A DNA stretch of 18,173 nt from Syntrophales bacterium (GTDB taxonomy: Bacteria; Desulfobacterota; Syntrophia; Syntrophales; UBA2210). Positions 7,921-15,736 of the stretch are shown here, in pieces. Position 1 is the first letter of the stretch. Each line of letters begins with the position of its first letter. The notes below the pieces were generated by a model. The model was given only the letters and a program-made list of their open reading frames with translations, did no database searches and had not been told where the DNA came from. The translations under genes and the position numbers were made by a program. The DNA is taken from the NCBI GenBank assembly GCA_030655735.1, contig JAUSPK010000013.1, forward strand, positions 1 to 18,173, in the 5' to 3' direction.

Positions 7921-9264
7921 CTATCTATCCGTGTCTATATCGTAGTTTTTTATCTTGGTCCTCAGTGTTTTTCTGTCAATACCTAGAAACTCCGCGGTCT
8001 TGCTTATCTGAAATTTAAAGTGGCTCAGGGCCCTTTTGATATGCTCCTTCTCGACATCCACGAGGGTCATCCTTCCGGTATGAGAATCCCCTACGGGGGC
8101 CTTCGAGCCCATATCCTGTCCGTAGTAAAGGATATCGGACAGATTGATCGTTTCATTGTCACAGAGAACGGAAAGGCGTTCCATCGTATTCGTCACCTCC
8201 CTGATATTCCCGGGCCAGGTGTACGACATCAGAGACTGCTGTGCCTCCTTCGAAAACCGTCGCACCTTACCTTTATGCCTTTTTGTGTACAGGTCCAGGT
8301 AGTGCCGGGCGATTGGAATAATATCGGAGGGGTGCTCCCTGAGGGGTTGTATCTCTATCGGGACCACCGATATCCGGTAAAAGAGGTCTTCCCTGAAATC
8401 CCCGGAGGCCACCTGCTTCCTCAGATCCTTGTTGGTCGCAGCTATGAGTCTGACATCAACCCTGTCCGCCTTCGAGCTGCCGACCCGAGGGACCTCCCGT
8501 TCCTGAATAACCCTCAGGAGTTTGGCCTGGGTACCGAGAGATATATTTGATATCTCGTCCAGAAAGAGCGTGCCTCCGTCCGCCATCTGAAAGCGCCCCT
8601 CGCGCGACTGGGTCGCGCCGCTGAACGCACCCTTCATATGACCGAAGAGTTCACTCTCCATCAGGTTCTCCACGAGGGAGGAGCAGTCGACAGGAACGAA
8701 CGGCTTATCCCTCCTGCCGCTGAGCTTCTGTATTGCCCGGGCAACAAGCTCCTTTCCCGTTCCGCTCTCTCCGGTGATCAGGACCGTGCTGTCGGTATAT
8801 GCCACCCTCCTGATCGTGTCCTTCAACCTCCGCATGCAGTCACTGTCGCCGATAAGCTCGGGAATAGGATCATCCGATCTCTGCGTGTCACGGGCCTTAA
8901 GGGCACTGGTGACCGCCTTTCTCAGCTCGGCCGTGCTGAACGGCTTCGCCAGAAAATCAACCGCCCCGTGCCTCATGGCCTCGACAGCCATCTCTATGGT
9001 CCCGTACCCGGTCACGATGATAATACGGGCGGATACAGCAGACTCCACCTTGAGACTTTTCAGGATATCCAGACCGCTGATTTTGGGCATTCGAACGTCA
9101 AGCAGGATAAGATCATAGGTATCTTCAAGCGCCATCTCAAGGCCGCGGGCGGCATCATTCGTATCATCCACCGCGCACCCCATACGGGAGAGCACCTGGC
9201 GACACCCGTCCCGTATGGAATCCTCATCATCAATAACCAGCGCCTTGGCAACTTTTTCAACCAA
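7921..9264 (-). CDS. Sigma-54-dependent response regulator (NtrC family)
   Basis: This 447-residue transcription activator has the full three-domain layout. The receiver has an acidic pocket Asp12-Asp13, phospho-acceptor Asp56 in LLDVRMP, Thr85 and Lys107. The AAA+ domain has Walker A GESGTGKE at 165-172 and Walker B GGTLFLDE at 230-237. A Fis-type helix-turn-helix lies near the C-terminus (KTAEFLGIDRKTLRTKI). The sigma-54-contacting loop reads GAFSGA (212-217) instead of the usual GAFTGA, a conservative Ser for Thr. The start is a TTG that overlaps the kinase's TGA by 8 bases, so the pair is translationally coupled. The gene ends 8 bases from the stop of the convergent split-barrel gene. The target promoters are unknown; the neighbouring glycyl radical operon is the obvious guess, but no -24/-12 site is visible there. 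Confidence 0.93.
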   Translation of the reverse strand: MVEKVAKALVIDDEDSIRDGCRQVLSRMGCAVDDTNDAARGLEMALEDTYDLILLDVRMPKISGLDILKSLKVESAVSARIIIVTGYGTIEMAVEAMRHGAVDFLAKPFSTAELRKAVTSALKARDTQRSDDPIPELIGDSDCMRRLKDTIRRVAYTDSTVLITGESGTGKELVARAIQKLSGRRDKPFVPVDCSSLVENLMESELFGHMKGAFSGATQSREGRFQMADGGTLFLDEISNISLGTQAKLLRVIQEREVPRVGSSKADRVDVRLIAATNKDLRKQVASGDFREDLFYRISVVPIEIQPLREHPSDIIPIARHYLDLYTKRHKGKVRRFSKEAQQSLMSYTWPGNIREVTNTMERLSVLCDNETINLSDILYYGQDMGSKAPVGDSHTGRMTLVDVEKEHIKRALSHFKFQISKTAEFLGIDRKTLRTKIKNYDIDTDR

Positions 9265-11320
9265 CCTCTATGTCCTCCATAATCTTGCTCCATGATGGGT
9301 CGCCGCGCCCCTTGGCAGGCAGAAAAATAAAAAATGTCGTTCCTTGCCCGGGCTCACTCTCCACATCGACGAAACCATCATGCTTCCGAACAATTCCATA
9401 GGCGATGGACAGGCCCAGTCCGGTCCCCTGCCCGGGATCCTTCGTGGTAAAGAAGGGCTCAAATATATGGGCCAGGTAGGCCTTGTCTATCCCCTTCCCC
9501 GTGTCAGAGATGGTGATCTTGATGGTATGAGGACTGGCCAGCAGGCATATCCTCTCCATCTCTGTTCCTTCCCCCGCATCAGAGGGGAACCTGCTGATCA
9601 GCTTCGTCGTCACCGTCAGCCTACCCCTTTCGGCCATCGAATCAGAGGCATTGATAAACAGGTTCAGGAAGACCTGCTCCAGGCGTGACCGGTCGCCATG
9701 CACCTCGGGAAGATCCTCCGAGAAATCGGTTTTTATCTCTATCCCGCGAAACATGGATTGGTCCTTCACGAGACCGAGCGATGTCAGAAGCACCTCGTTT
9801 ATATCGAGCGGCAGCATCTCGCCCGAGGGGGTCCGGGCAAAATCCAGCAGGTTCTGAACGATATCCTTGCACCGGTTTGTCTGATAGACGATCTTGTCCA
9901 TATTCTCCCGCGTCTGGCTGTCTTCGGGAAGTTCCTCCAGGACAAGATTGCTATAGAGCAATATGCCGCCGAGGGGATTGTTCATCTCATGCGCAACCCC
10001 GGCCGCCATCTGTCCAAGAGCCACCAGTCGTTCCGTTTCCGTCAGTTGTTTGAGGGCCTTTTTCAGTCGTTCATCGCGATCCCGAAGTGACGTGACCATA
10101 TCATTGAAGGCCTCGTCCAGCATGCCGAAGTCGGAGGACCTGCTGGAGGGCAGACGATAATCGAGGTCACCGGTCCCTATGGTCTCCGTGGCCTGTTTCA
10201 GTATGCGTATCCTCTCTATGATGCTGTGTCCCATGCGAAAGGAGATAATGAAGGCAACGATCATGCCGAGGGTCGTAACACCCAGAAACACCCACATGGC
10301 GTACAGCCTCATGTCGTTGTATTTTGCCTCCAGTATGCCAACGTAGAGCATTCCTATTATGTCTTTGTCTATATTGTATATCGGCACATATGTGCTGAGA
10401 TACCAGTCGTTGACGACAAACGCCCTTCCAACCCAGTTCTCGCCCTCTTCAACAACCTTTTCATACACCTCCTTGGAGACCACCGTACCGATCGCCCTCT
10501 CGGAATCCTTCGTCATCACGTTGGTGGATATGCGAACCCCCCCCTGGAATATCGTGGCAAATCCCATATCGAGGTTCTCGTATTTTTCGTCATGGAATAC
10601 CGTCTCTTTTATCTTGTCCACCATGGCATAATCCTTGTTCAGGACAACGCCCCCAACAAGCGCTCCCCTGAGATCACCGTGCGCGTCAAAGATGGGATAG
10701 GCCGCTCTGAGCACCATTCCCTCGGACAGGCGTTGCTGCTCGATTTCGATCGACTGAGGCGTCTTTACGATCGGGATTTCAAGGCGCTCCGAAAGGCGGG
10801 GATTCTCCCGACGTATCAACTCCACGGGGATCAATTCGGTTGACGACAGGGGTACCTTTTCCTCAAGGCATCGCCGTATGACCGGGTCCCACAAGACATT
10901 GTCTCCCTTTACCGCCGGGTTGGACGCTCGGTACAGCACGGTGCCACTCGCATCCACCAGTGAAAGCATGTCGATGCATATGCAGTCGGTTACCTGCTCG
11001 TCTTGCGCATCTGCTTCCCTGCGTACGAGGCGCTTCATATCTTCCAGGGGCAGCGCCCCTCCGGAAGAGATCGCGTCTCCAAGGGGGGATCGCAGGGCAA
11101 CACAGCGGATCTGAAAGGCCAGCCGTTCCATATTGTACCCATAGATGAGCTTCGCCGTGTTTATGTCCTGCTGGACCTTTCTCTGCGCCTCATCCATGGT
11201 ACTGTCACTGATTATCTTTATGCCGACGAGGGTAGCCACCACACCGGTGAGACAGGTGGCCACCAGGAATCCAAGTACCAGTCGCTTTTGCAGGTTTTCT
11301 TTGAAGATACCTCGCAACAA
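9257..11320 (-). CDS. Membrane sensor histidine kinase (Cache-like sensor, HAMP, HisKA, HATPase)
   Basis: This 687-residue kinase is the partner of the overlapping response regulator. The N-terminal membrane helix is about residues 12-36. A large extracytoplasmic sensor of about 310 residues follows; its end (YVPIYNIDKDIIGMLYVGI) is typical of Cache domains that bind small molecules. The second membrane helix is about 347-368, followed by HAMP. The phospho-acceptor is His444 in VAHEMNNPLGG. ATP-binding boxes follow: NLFINASDSM (N), DTGKGID (G1), FEPFFTTK (F) and GTGLGLSIAYGIV (G2). The start is TTG, chosen because GAGGAGG lies about 9 bases upstream and no ATG/GTG fits the frame. Sensing is thus periplasmic. 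Benzylsuccinate synthase clusters are also known to be controlled by a two-component pair, but from different families. The ligand is unknown. Confidence 0.93.
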   Translation of the reverse strand: MLRGIFKENLQKRLVLGFLVATCLTGVVATLVGIKIISDSTMDEAQRKVQQDINTAKLIYGYNMERLAFQIRCVALRSPLGDAISSGGALPLEDMKRLVRREADAQDEQVTDCICIDMLSLVDASGTVLYRASNPAVKGDNVLWDPVIRRCLEEKVPLSSTELIPVELIRRENPRLSERLEIPIVKTPQSIEIEQQRLSEGMVLRAAYPIFDAHGDLRGALVGGVVLNKDYAMVDKIKETVFHDEKYENLDMGFATIFQGGVRISTNVMTKDSERAIGTVVSKEVYEKVVEEGENWVGRAFVVNDWYLSTYVPIYNIDKDIIGMLYVGILEAKYNDMRLYAMWVFLGVTTLGMIVAFIISFRMGHSIIERIRILKQATETIGTGDLDYRLPSSRSSDFGMLDEAFNDMVTSLRDRDERLKKALKQLTETERLVALGQMAAGVAHEMNNPLGGILLYSNLVLEELPEDSQTRENMDKIVYQTNRCKDIVQNLLDFARTPSGEMLPLDINEVLLTSLGLVKDQSMFRGIEIKTDFSEDLPEVHGDRSRLEQVFLNLFINASDSMAERGRLTVTTKLISRFPSDAGEGTEMERICLLASPHTIKITISDTGKGIDKAYLAHIFEPFFTTKDPGQGTGLGLSIAYGIVRKHDGFVDVESEPGQGTTFFIFLPAKGRGDPSWSKIMEDIEVG

Positions 11321-11365
11321 TCCACTGTCCTCCTCACGCGGTTAGGGAAGAAATCTTCCCCCCTT

Positions 11366-11647
11366 CTACACCACGCCTTCGATGTCTTTCCTGTGTATCC
11401 CCGAGACGGACACCTTCTTGTTCTTTGATCGGTGTCCGGCTATGATCTTTACCTGAGATTGCTTCACGCCCAGGATGTCTGAAAGGAAGCGTATGCATTC
11501 CTTGTTGGCCGCACCTTCGACGGGGGGTGCCGTTATCCTGAGCTTGAGTGCATCGCCCTGGATCCCCGCAAGTTCGCATCTGGACGCGCGCGGGATAACC
11601 CTGATATTGAACACGACACCGTCCGCTGTTTCACCGACCGGGATCAT
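11366..11647 (-). CDS. yggU: DUF167 family protein (YggU-like)
   Basis: This is a small 93-residue protein of unknown function. The core pattern is the DUF167 signature: RASRCELAGIQGDALKLRITAPPVEGAANKE split across strand and helix, followed by VKQSQVKIIAGHRSKNKKVSV. I start it at ATG 11647, which has AAGGGG 5 bases upstream; an in-frame GTG two codons earlier is less well placed. It follows the YggT-like gene on the same strand after a short gap, as yggT and yggU do in many bacteria, and lies 45 bases ahead of the histidine kinase. Gene order and the motif together make the family assignment firm; no activity can be assigned. Confidence 0.88.
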   Translation of the reverse strand: MIPVGETADGVVFNIRVIPRASRCELAGIQGDALKLRITAPPVEGAANKECIRFLSDILGVKQSQVKIIAGHRSKNKKVSVSGIHRKDIEGVV

Positions 11648-11680
11648 AACCACCCCTTGCTGTGCGTACCCGTAAACCTG

Positions 11681-11980
11681 TTATCTGAAATTAACCGCGA
11701 TCTGCAGCATGGTCCTCACGAGAAAAGTCTGCAGGAATACGATGACCAGGACCACGATAACCGGGGCAAAATCTATACCGAGGCCCTTTATCGGGATCAG
11801 CCTCCTGACCTGGTAGAGCACCGGTTCCGTTACGCTATACAAAAACCGGATTATGGGATTATAGGGGTCGGGGTTCACCCAGGAGATAAGAGCCCGTATG
11901 ATGATAAGCCACATATACAACGTAAGCCCCATGTCGATAATCCTGACAATCGCCTCTATGAAATTTCCTATAACAAACAT
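11681..11980 (-). CDS. yggT: YggT family integral membrane protein
   Basis: This 99-residue protein has two hydrophobic stretches (about 15-35 and 70-95) flanking a conserved central segment, SWVNPDPYNPIIRFLYSVTEPVL then RRLIP, which is the YggT hallmark. AGGGGAAGAG immediately precedes the ATG. YggT proteins are short inner-membrane proteins of uncertain role, linked in other bacteria to osmotic or cell-division functions. It is the first gene of a same-strand run (YggT, DUF167, kinase, regulator) and is divergent from proC. In enterobacteria these genes sit in the same direction as proC, so the inversion here is a local rearrangement or a different ancestral order. Confidence 0.9.
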   Translation of the reverse strand: MFVIGNFIEAIVRIIDMGLTLYMWLIIIRALISWVNPDPYNPIIRFLYSVTEPVLYQVRRLIPIKGLGIDFAPVIVVLVIVFLQTFLVRTMLQIAVNFR

Positions 11981-12102
11981 CTCTTCCCCTTTATATTAAA
12001 ATAGGTTATGAATAGTAATTGCCATCTCAAAAGTCAAGATATGTTTTCCGTGAGGGGCGGGAGGTTCCCGCTCTTCTTTACAGACAGGGAGATTGTCACA
12101 CC
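11981..12102. promoter_or_regulatory. Divergent promoter region between yggT and proC
   Basis: On the minus strand TTGACT (12037-12032) is followed after 17 bases by TATTCA (12014-12009), a plausible but imperfect sigma-70 promoter for yggT. On the plus strand, TTGCCA (12019-12024) and TATGTT (12040-12045) are a weaker pair with a 15-base spacer for proC. The two would overlap, so transcription of the two directions may compete. Confidence 0.35.
12057..12071 (+). terminator. Compact GC hairpin in the proC leader, attenuator-like
   Basis: GCGGGA (12057-12062) and TCCCGC (12066-12071) form a 6-bp stem with a 3-base loop, followed by the pyrimidine tail TCTTCTTT. It lies about 31 bases upstream of the proC start and downstream of the weak proC promoter. 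The tail is only partly T, so it may be an attenuator, an mRNA-stabilising hairpin or chance. Confidence 0.35.
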
Positions 12103-12915
12103 GTGGTGCCGGAAGAGAAGATATGCGTCATAGGGGCAGGGAACATGGGCGAGGCGCTCGCCGGGGGAATCATTGCGGGCGGTCTGGCGCGTCCGGAGGA
12201 TATAACCGTCCATGACATACGAAAGGAGCGGCTCGACCACTTCAGGGATACCCTTCATGTCGGTGTTTCGGAAGAGATCGGGGCCGCCGTGGAGGGCTCT
12301 GCCACCGTTATTCTGGCGGTCAAACCCCAAAATATGGAAGAGGTTTTGAAGGAGATGACCGATGCCGCCGCGGGCAGGCTCATCATCTCCATCGCGGCGG
12401 GCGTTACCCTCGGGTTCATGGAAGGAATCCTGGGAGATAAGGCCCGCGTCATCAGAGTCATGCCGAACACGCCCGCCCTGATCGGCGAAGGGGCGGCAGC
12501 CCTTGCCGGCGGCAGAAACGCCTCTGAAAGCGATATCGCCACGGCCTGCCGGATATTCGATTCCGTGGGAATGACCGTCGTCGTCGAAGAGAAGCTGATC
12601 GACGCGGTCACCGGCCTGAGCGGGAGCGGTCCTGCCTATGGATTCATCATCATAGACGCGCTGGCACAGGCTGGTGTCAACCAGGGGCTTGAGGCCGAAG
12701 ATGCTCTGAAGCTGGCGGCCCAGACCATGCTGGGCGCCGCGAAGCTGTGCCTCAGGGGGGACCGGACACCGGCCCAGCTCACCGACATGGTAACATCCCC
12801 CGGTGGTACCACCATAGAAGGCATCAAGGCGCTCAGGGCCGGGAAGATCGAGAAAACCCTCGCGGCGGCGGTAGAGGCCGCGACACGGAGATCAAAAGAA
12901 CTGGGGCGGAGGTAA
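12103..12915 (+). CDS. proC: Pyrroline-5-carboxylate reductase
   Basis: This 270-residue protein carries out the last step of proline synthesis: NAD(P)H reduction of pyrroline-5-carboxylate to proline in the cytoplasm. The N-terminal Rossmann motif reads ICVIGAGNMGEALAGG. AVKPQNM and RVMPNTPALIGEG follow, and the C-terminal dimerisation region has the family signature with TGLSGSGPAY and LTDMVTSPGGTT. I chose GTG 12103 because AGGGAGA lies about 10 bases upstream and the Rossmann strand then starts within about 5 residues, as usual. An earlier in-frame start at 12019 would add 28 residues of unlikely sequence that overlap the leader hairpin. A second GTG immediately follows at 12106. The length matches the family (about 265-280). 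Confidence 0.95.
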   Translation: MVPEEKICVIGAGNMGEALAGGIIAGGLARPEDITVHDIRKERLDHFRDTLHVGVSEEIGAAVEGSATVILAVKPQNMEEVLKEMTDAAAGRLIISIAAGVTLGFMEGILGDKARVIRVMPNTPALIGEGAAALAGGRNASESDIATACRIFDSVGMTVVVEEKLIDAVTGLSGSGPAYGFIIIDALAQAGVNQGLEAEDALKLAAQTMLGAAKLCLRGDRTPAQLTDMVTSPGGTTIEGIKALRAGKIEKTLAAAVEAATRRSKELGRR

Positions 12916-12997
12916 CCCCCGTCGGTTGCATGAGAGAAAAGGAAGACGGGATGTCACCCTGTATTAAAAACCATATTTATTTCGAGGCGAGGCAACA

Positions 12998-14473
12998 ATG
13001 ACCGTAACTGTCAAAAGATTACCGAATAAATTTTGCCCTGATCCCACACGGGTCATTGCCAGGTTCTATCTGCCCGGTTCCGGCGATGGGGAGAGGGCGA
13101 AAATTATCATCAACCGGATATTGGCCTTCTCCGACCAGGAGGTGAGTCTGGCACTCAGCGAAGTCCTGGCTGATTTTTCAAGCCGGCACCGTAACATCAC
13201 AAAAATATTTGAGAAAAATTTTGATACCGTAAAAGACATCCTGGCATCGGATCCCGGCATATTCCCGAAGCCCCTGTCTCTCAAAAGAAAACTGCTGATC
13301 GGGTCCTACTTTACCTCGGAATACGCGATCGAGGCTGCCGCTTTTTTTAATCCCTCAATGATAGAAGACCCAAACCAGGGGAACCGAGAAGAGGAGGAAA
13401 AACGCGTTATCGTCAGCTTTCGCGCGGTCGGGGAGGGGCATATCTCATCCATCGTCTTCAGGAGTGGTGTCCTTACCCGGAACAATGAGCTGATCTTCAA
13501 ACCGGCCGGAGGATTCGTTGATTTGCCGGAAACCATAAAGCGCCATGTATATGATAAAAAACATTTTTTAGAAAAATTACACGAGATGCATGTCCAGAAG
13601 GATATTATCGGCGCCGTTATGGACAGGCTGGGAGATACCTTTACCTATCGTGATCTGCAGAAAAGTATAGCAGAGAGTACCCAGGCTATAACTCTGAGTT
13701 ACACTAAAAAGAAGGTGATCGATTCCATAAACTGGCTGGCCAGTTCGCATTATGAAATCACCTTCTCTCTGGATACCGACATATCGGAACGCGTTATCTT
13801 TCCGGTCTCCGCCCATGAAAGCAACGGCATCGAAGACGCGCGGTTCGTAAAATTCATCGATGATGACGGCGGCGTCACATACTTCGCGACATATACGGCC
13901 TTTGACGGATATACCATCCTGCCTAAATCGATAGAAACGAAAGACTTCTACCATTTCAAGATAAGTCCGATCCATGGCGAATATACCCAGAACAAGAACC
14001 TGGCCCTGTTTCCGAGAAAAATTAAGGGTAAATACGCCATGATCTCCCGCTACGACGGGTTCAATAATTACCTGATGTTCTCCGATGACATCCATGTATG
14101 GCACGATGCCAGGAAGATACAGGAGCCCCAGTATCCCTGGGAATTTATTCAGCTGGGCAATTGCGGCTCGCCCCTTGAAACGGAGAAGGGGTGGCTGCTG
14201 ATCACGCATGGGGTGGGCCCGATGAGGAGGTACAGCCTGGGGGCCGTCCTGCTCGACCTTGAGGATCCCTCCAGAATCATCGGGCAGCTTCGGGAACCGC
14301 TTCTGATAGCCAACGAGGAAGAGAGGGAAGGCTACGTCCCGAATGTCGTCTATTCCTGCGGTTCTCTCATTCGTAACGGTGACCTGATCATACCGTACGG
14401 AATGTCCGATTACGCCTCGGGCTTCGCCACGGTAAAGGTGGATGAGCTTTTGAACAAATTATTGAATAATTGA
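12998..14473 (+). CDS. GH130-like glycoside phosphorylase or glycosidase
   Basis: This 491-residue protein has an N-terminal region of about 170 residues without a clear family, then a five-bladed beta-propeller of the GH130 type. Blade motifs are HESNGIEDARFVKF (Glu279, Asp280), NKNLALFPRKI, the NCGSPLETEKGWLLITHGVG segment, and EGYVPNVVYSCGSLI. The ED(P/A)R aspartate is the region of the catalytic acid in mannosyl-phosphorylases. Known members cleave beta-mannosides, with phosphate or hydrolytically. Here the third motif lacks the usual GGGxPP, so the phosphate or substrate site may differ. GGCGAGG precedes the ATG by about 5 bases. Two GT4 genes follow beyond the cassette-like insert, which suggests a shared mannose or glycan pathway. 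The exact activity is not decided. Confidence 0.82.
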   Translation: MTVTVKRLPNKFCPDPTRVIARFYLPGSGDGERAKIIINRILAFSDQEVSLALSEVLADFSSRHRNITKIFEKNFDTVKDILASDPGIFPKPLSLKRKLLIGSYFTSEYAIEAAAFFNPSMIEDPNQGNREEEEKRVIVSFRAVGEGHISSIVFRSGVLTRNNELIFKPAGGFVDLPETIKRHVYDKKHFLEKLHEMHVQKDIIGAVMDRLGDTFTYRDLQKSIAESTQAITLSYTKKKVIDSINWLASSHYEITFSLDTDISERVIFPVSAHESNGIEDARFVKFIDDDGGVTYFATYTAFDGYTILPKSIETKDFYHFKISPIHGEYTQNKNLALFPRKIKGKYAMISRYDGFNNYLMFSDDIHVWHDARKIQEPQYPWEFIQLGNCGSPLETEKGWLLITHGVGPMRRYSLGAVLLDLEDPSRIIGQLREPLLIANEEEREGYVPNVVYSCGSLIRNGDLIIPYGMSDYASGFATVKVDELLNKLLNN

Positions 14474-14503
14474 GGAGGTTGGTAGCTGTTTCTAAAAATT
14501 ATA

Positions 14504-14520
14504 GGCAACAATAGGTTGCC
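14504..14520. repeat. Small perfect hairpin at the left edge of the cassette-like insert
   Basis: GGCAAC (14504-14509) and GTTGCC (14515-14520) form a perfect 6-bp stem with a 5-base loop. It has no T-tract on either side, so it is not an evident terminator. It sits between the GH130 gene and the first small gene, where an insertion boundary would be expected. Confidence 0.4.
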
Positions 14521-14534
14521 AAGGATATAAATGA

Positions 14535-15101
14535 ATGAGCGTCAAATATTGGGAATACTTTTTGAGCCTAGAGGACGACTTGGAACGGTGCACTAAATAT
14601 GTTGAATTCAGTCCGAAAAATTACGCAGCATACTCGAACGAGTTCGCCAAGATAATCATGTCCGCATCATCGGAATTCGAGAACGTGGCAAAAGACTTGT
14701 GCCATTTGATAAGTCCTGGCAGCAATCCCCTAAACATCGAAAATATCTATCCGATCCTCCTCGGAGCTTATCCAAAATTCGGAACCGTTGAAGTTGCCAT
14801 ACTTAGATATAAAATCACTTTCAAACCATGGGAGGATTGGACGCCTACCAAAAGGCCGGATTGGTGGTCAAAAGGATACAACAAAATAAAGCATTCGAGA
14901 ACGCAAAGTTTTGAAATGGCTAACCTTAATAATGCGATTCTTTCCATGGCAGGATTGTTTGTCGCGATTCTTTACTACCACCATAGGGCGTCTGGAGGAA
15001 TTAATATTGATTTTAATCGATCACCCACGCTGTTCGACATCGTAGACACGGGATTATTGTCCGGCGCAAGTTTTACAGTCTCTTATGATATACCAGTTTG
15101 A
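14535..15101 (+). CDS. Hypothetical protein, possibly HEPN-like, gene-cassette borne
   Basis: This is a 188-residue helical protein with no family I can name securely. The central stretch YNKIKHSR followed by long helices (ANLNNAILSMAGLFVAILYYHH) resembles the second half of HEPN-superfamily proteins, in which a conserved Lys-His precedes the last helices. No RNx4H ribonuclease motif is present, so it may be inactive or a partner. There is no signal peptide. AAGGA (14521-14525) lies 9 bases before the ATG. The base composition is AT-richer than the genes on its left. The stop codon is directly followed by an attC-like palindrome, as in integron gene cassettes. The function is unknown; phage defence or toxin activity is an inference from fold resemblance and context. 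Confidence 0.65.
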   Translation: MSVKYWEYFLSLEDDLERCTKYVEFSPKNYAAYSNEFAKIIMSASSEFENVAKDLCHLISPGSNPLNIENIYPILLGAYPKFGTVEVAILRYKITFKPWEDWTPTKRPDWWSKGYNKIKHSRTQSFEMANLNNAILSMAGLFVAILYYHHRASGGINIDFNRSPTLFDIVDTGLLSGASFTVSYDIPV

Positions 15102-15167
15102 TGCTAACAACCGGATTAAGGTAGACGACGGGGAGCTTGGCGGAGCGGCTTATGCGGGGCGTTAGGG
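15102..15167 (+). repeat. Candidate integron attC recombination site
   Basis: This is a 66-base imperfect palindrome starting one base after a stop codon and ending 8 bases before the next start. The outer arms are CTAAC (15104-15108) and GTTAG (15161-15165), matching the R''/R' pattern around RYYYAAC and GTTRRRY, with mismatches at the outermost positions. The inner arms CCGGATTAAG (15111-15120) and CTTATGCGG (15149-15157) pair except for one mismatch and one unpaired T. An unpaired base in this arm is typical of folded attC. The centre is a variable GC-rich stretch. No integrase gene or second attC is visible. Confidence 0.55.
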
Positions 15168-15175
15168 TTGCAACC

Positions 15176-15736
15176 ATGCTAATGTCGATTGACGAACAGA
15201 TTTATTCCCTTGCAACAGCCATTACCGAGGCTCGATGGCATTTCCAGATATGGGAAGCGCTTCAAGAGGCCAAAGCAAATGAGACCTCGGTTAAGTTGAT
15301 GAATTTATACAAGGAATTTTTCGTCCCAACGATGTCAGCGCACTTTGAATCAGCAAGCATCTCCTGTTGTCAGCTTTTTGAAACACGCAGCGACACGGTA
15401 AATTTCCCGTCTTTGATAAGAGGGCTGAAAAAAGTTGAAGGTCGCGATATTATGAAAGAGCAACCCTTGGTTGACATTCAAAAAAGAGTCAAGCTGATTT
15501 GGGTGAAGATTTCTCAGATCCGCAATCAATCCGTTGGACACGTTTCTAGTAAGAAGCCCCAAACAGAGATATTCGCTCAGGCTGGGCTTTCGCCGCAGGA
15601 TGTCTGGGCATTTATTGATCTAAGCATCAAACTTCATCAAGGAATCACATATCCGCGAAACCAGAGTATCGAAGGCTTTAATGTTAACGGGAAGCCTGCA
15701 ACGACGCGCTTGATTGAATCACTAAAGAAGTCCTAA
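15176..15736 (+). CDS. HEPN-domain protein, probable RNase toxin or abortive-infection factor
   Basis: This is a 186-residue all-helical protein. The motif RNQSVGH is an exact RNx4H, the catalytic signature of HEPN ribonucleases, preceded by KLIWVKISQI in the expected helix. The following EIFAQAGLSPQDVWAFIDL resembles the C-terminal helix pair of AbiU2-like HEPN proteins. I start it at ATG 15176 because AGGG (15164-15167) lies 8 bases upstream. The frame extends back to a TTG at 15137, but that would run through the attC-like site. It lies immediately after the attC-like site, and an intrinsic terminator follows 33 bases after its stop. HEPN toxins usually pair with an antitoxin (often MNT); none is adjacent, although the preceding gene could act as the partner. 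The target RNA is unknown. Confidence 0.65.
   Translation: MLMSIDEQIYSLATAITEARWHFQIWEALQEAKANETSVKLMNLYKEFFVPTMSAHFESASISCCQLFETRSDTVNFPSLIRGLKKVEGRDIMKEQPLVDIQKRVKLIWVKISQIRNQSVGHVSSKKPQTEIFAQAGLSPQDVWAFIDLSIKLHQGITYPRNQSIEGFNVNGKPATTRLIESLKKS

Noticed and set aside
8020..9282. Long plus-strand frames antisense to the response regulator
   Set aside because: These are complementary to the fully diagnostic receiver and AAA+ coding sequence, with no ribosome-binding sites or family motifs.
14504..14520. Hairpin downstream of the GH130 gene as a terminator
   Set aside because: A perfect stem but no T-tract follows on either strand, so it is recorded only as a small inverted repeat.
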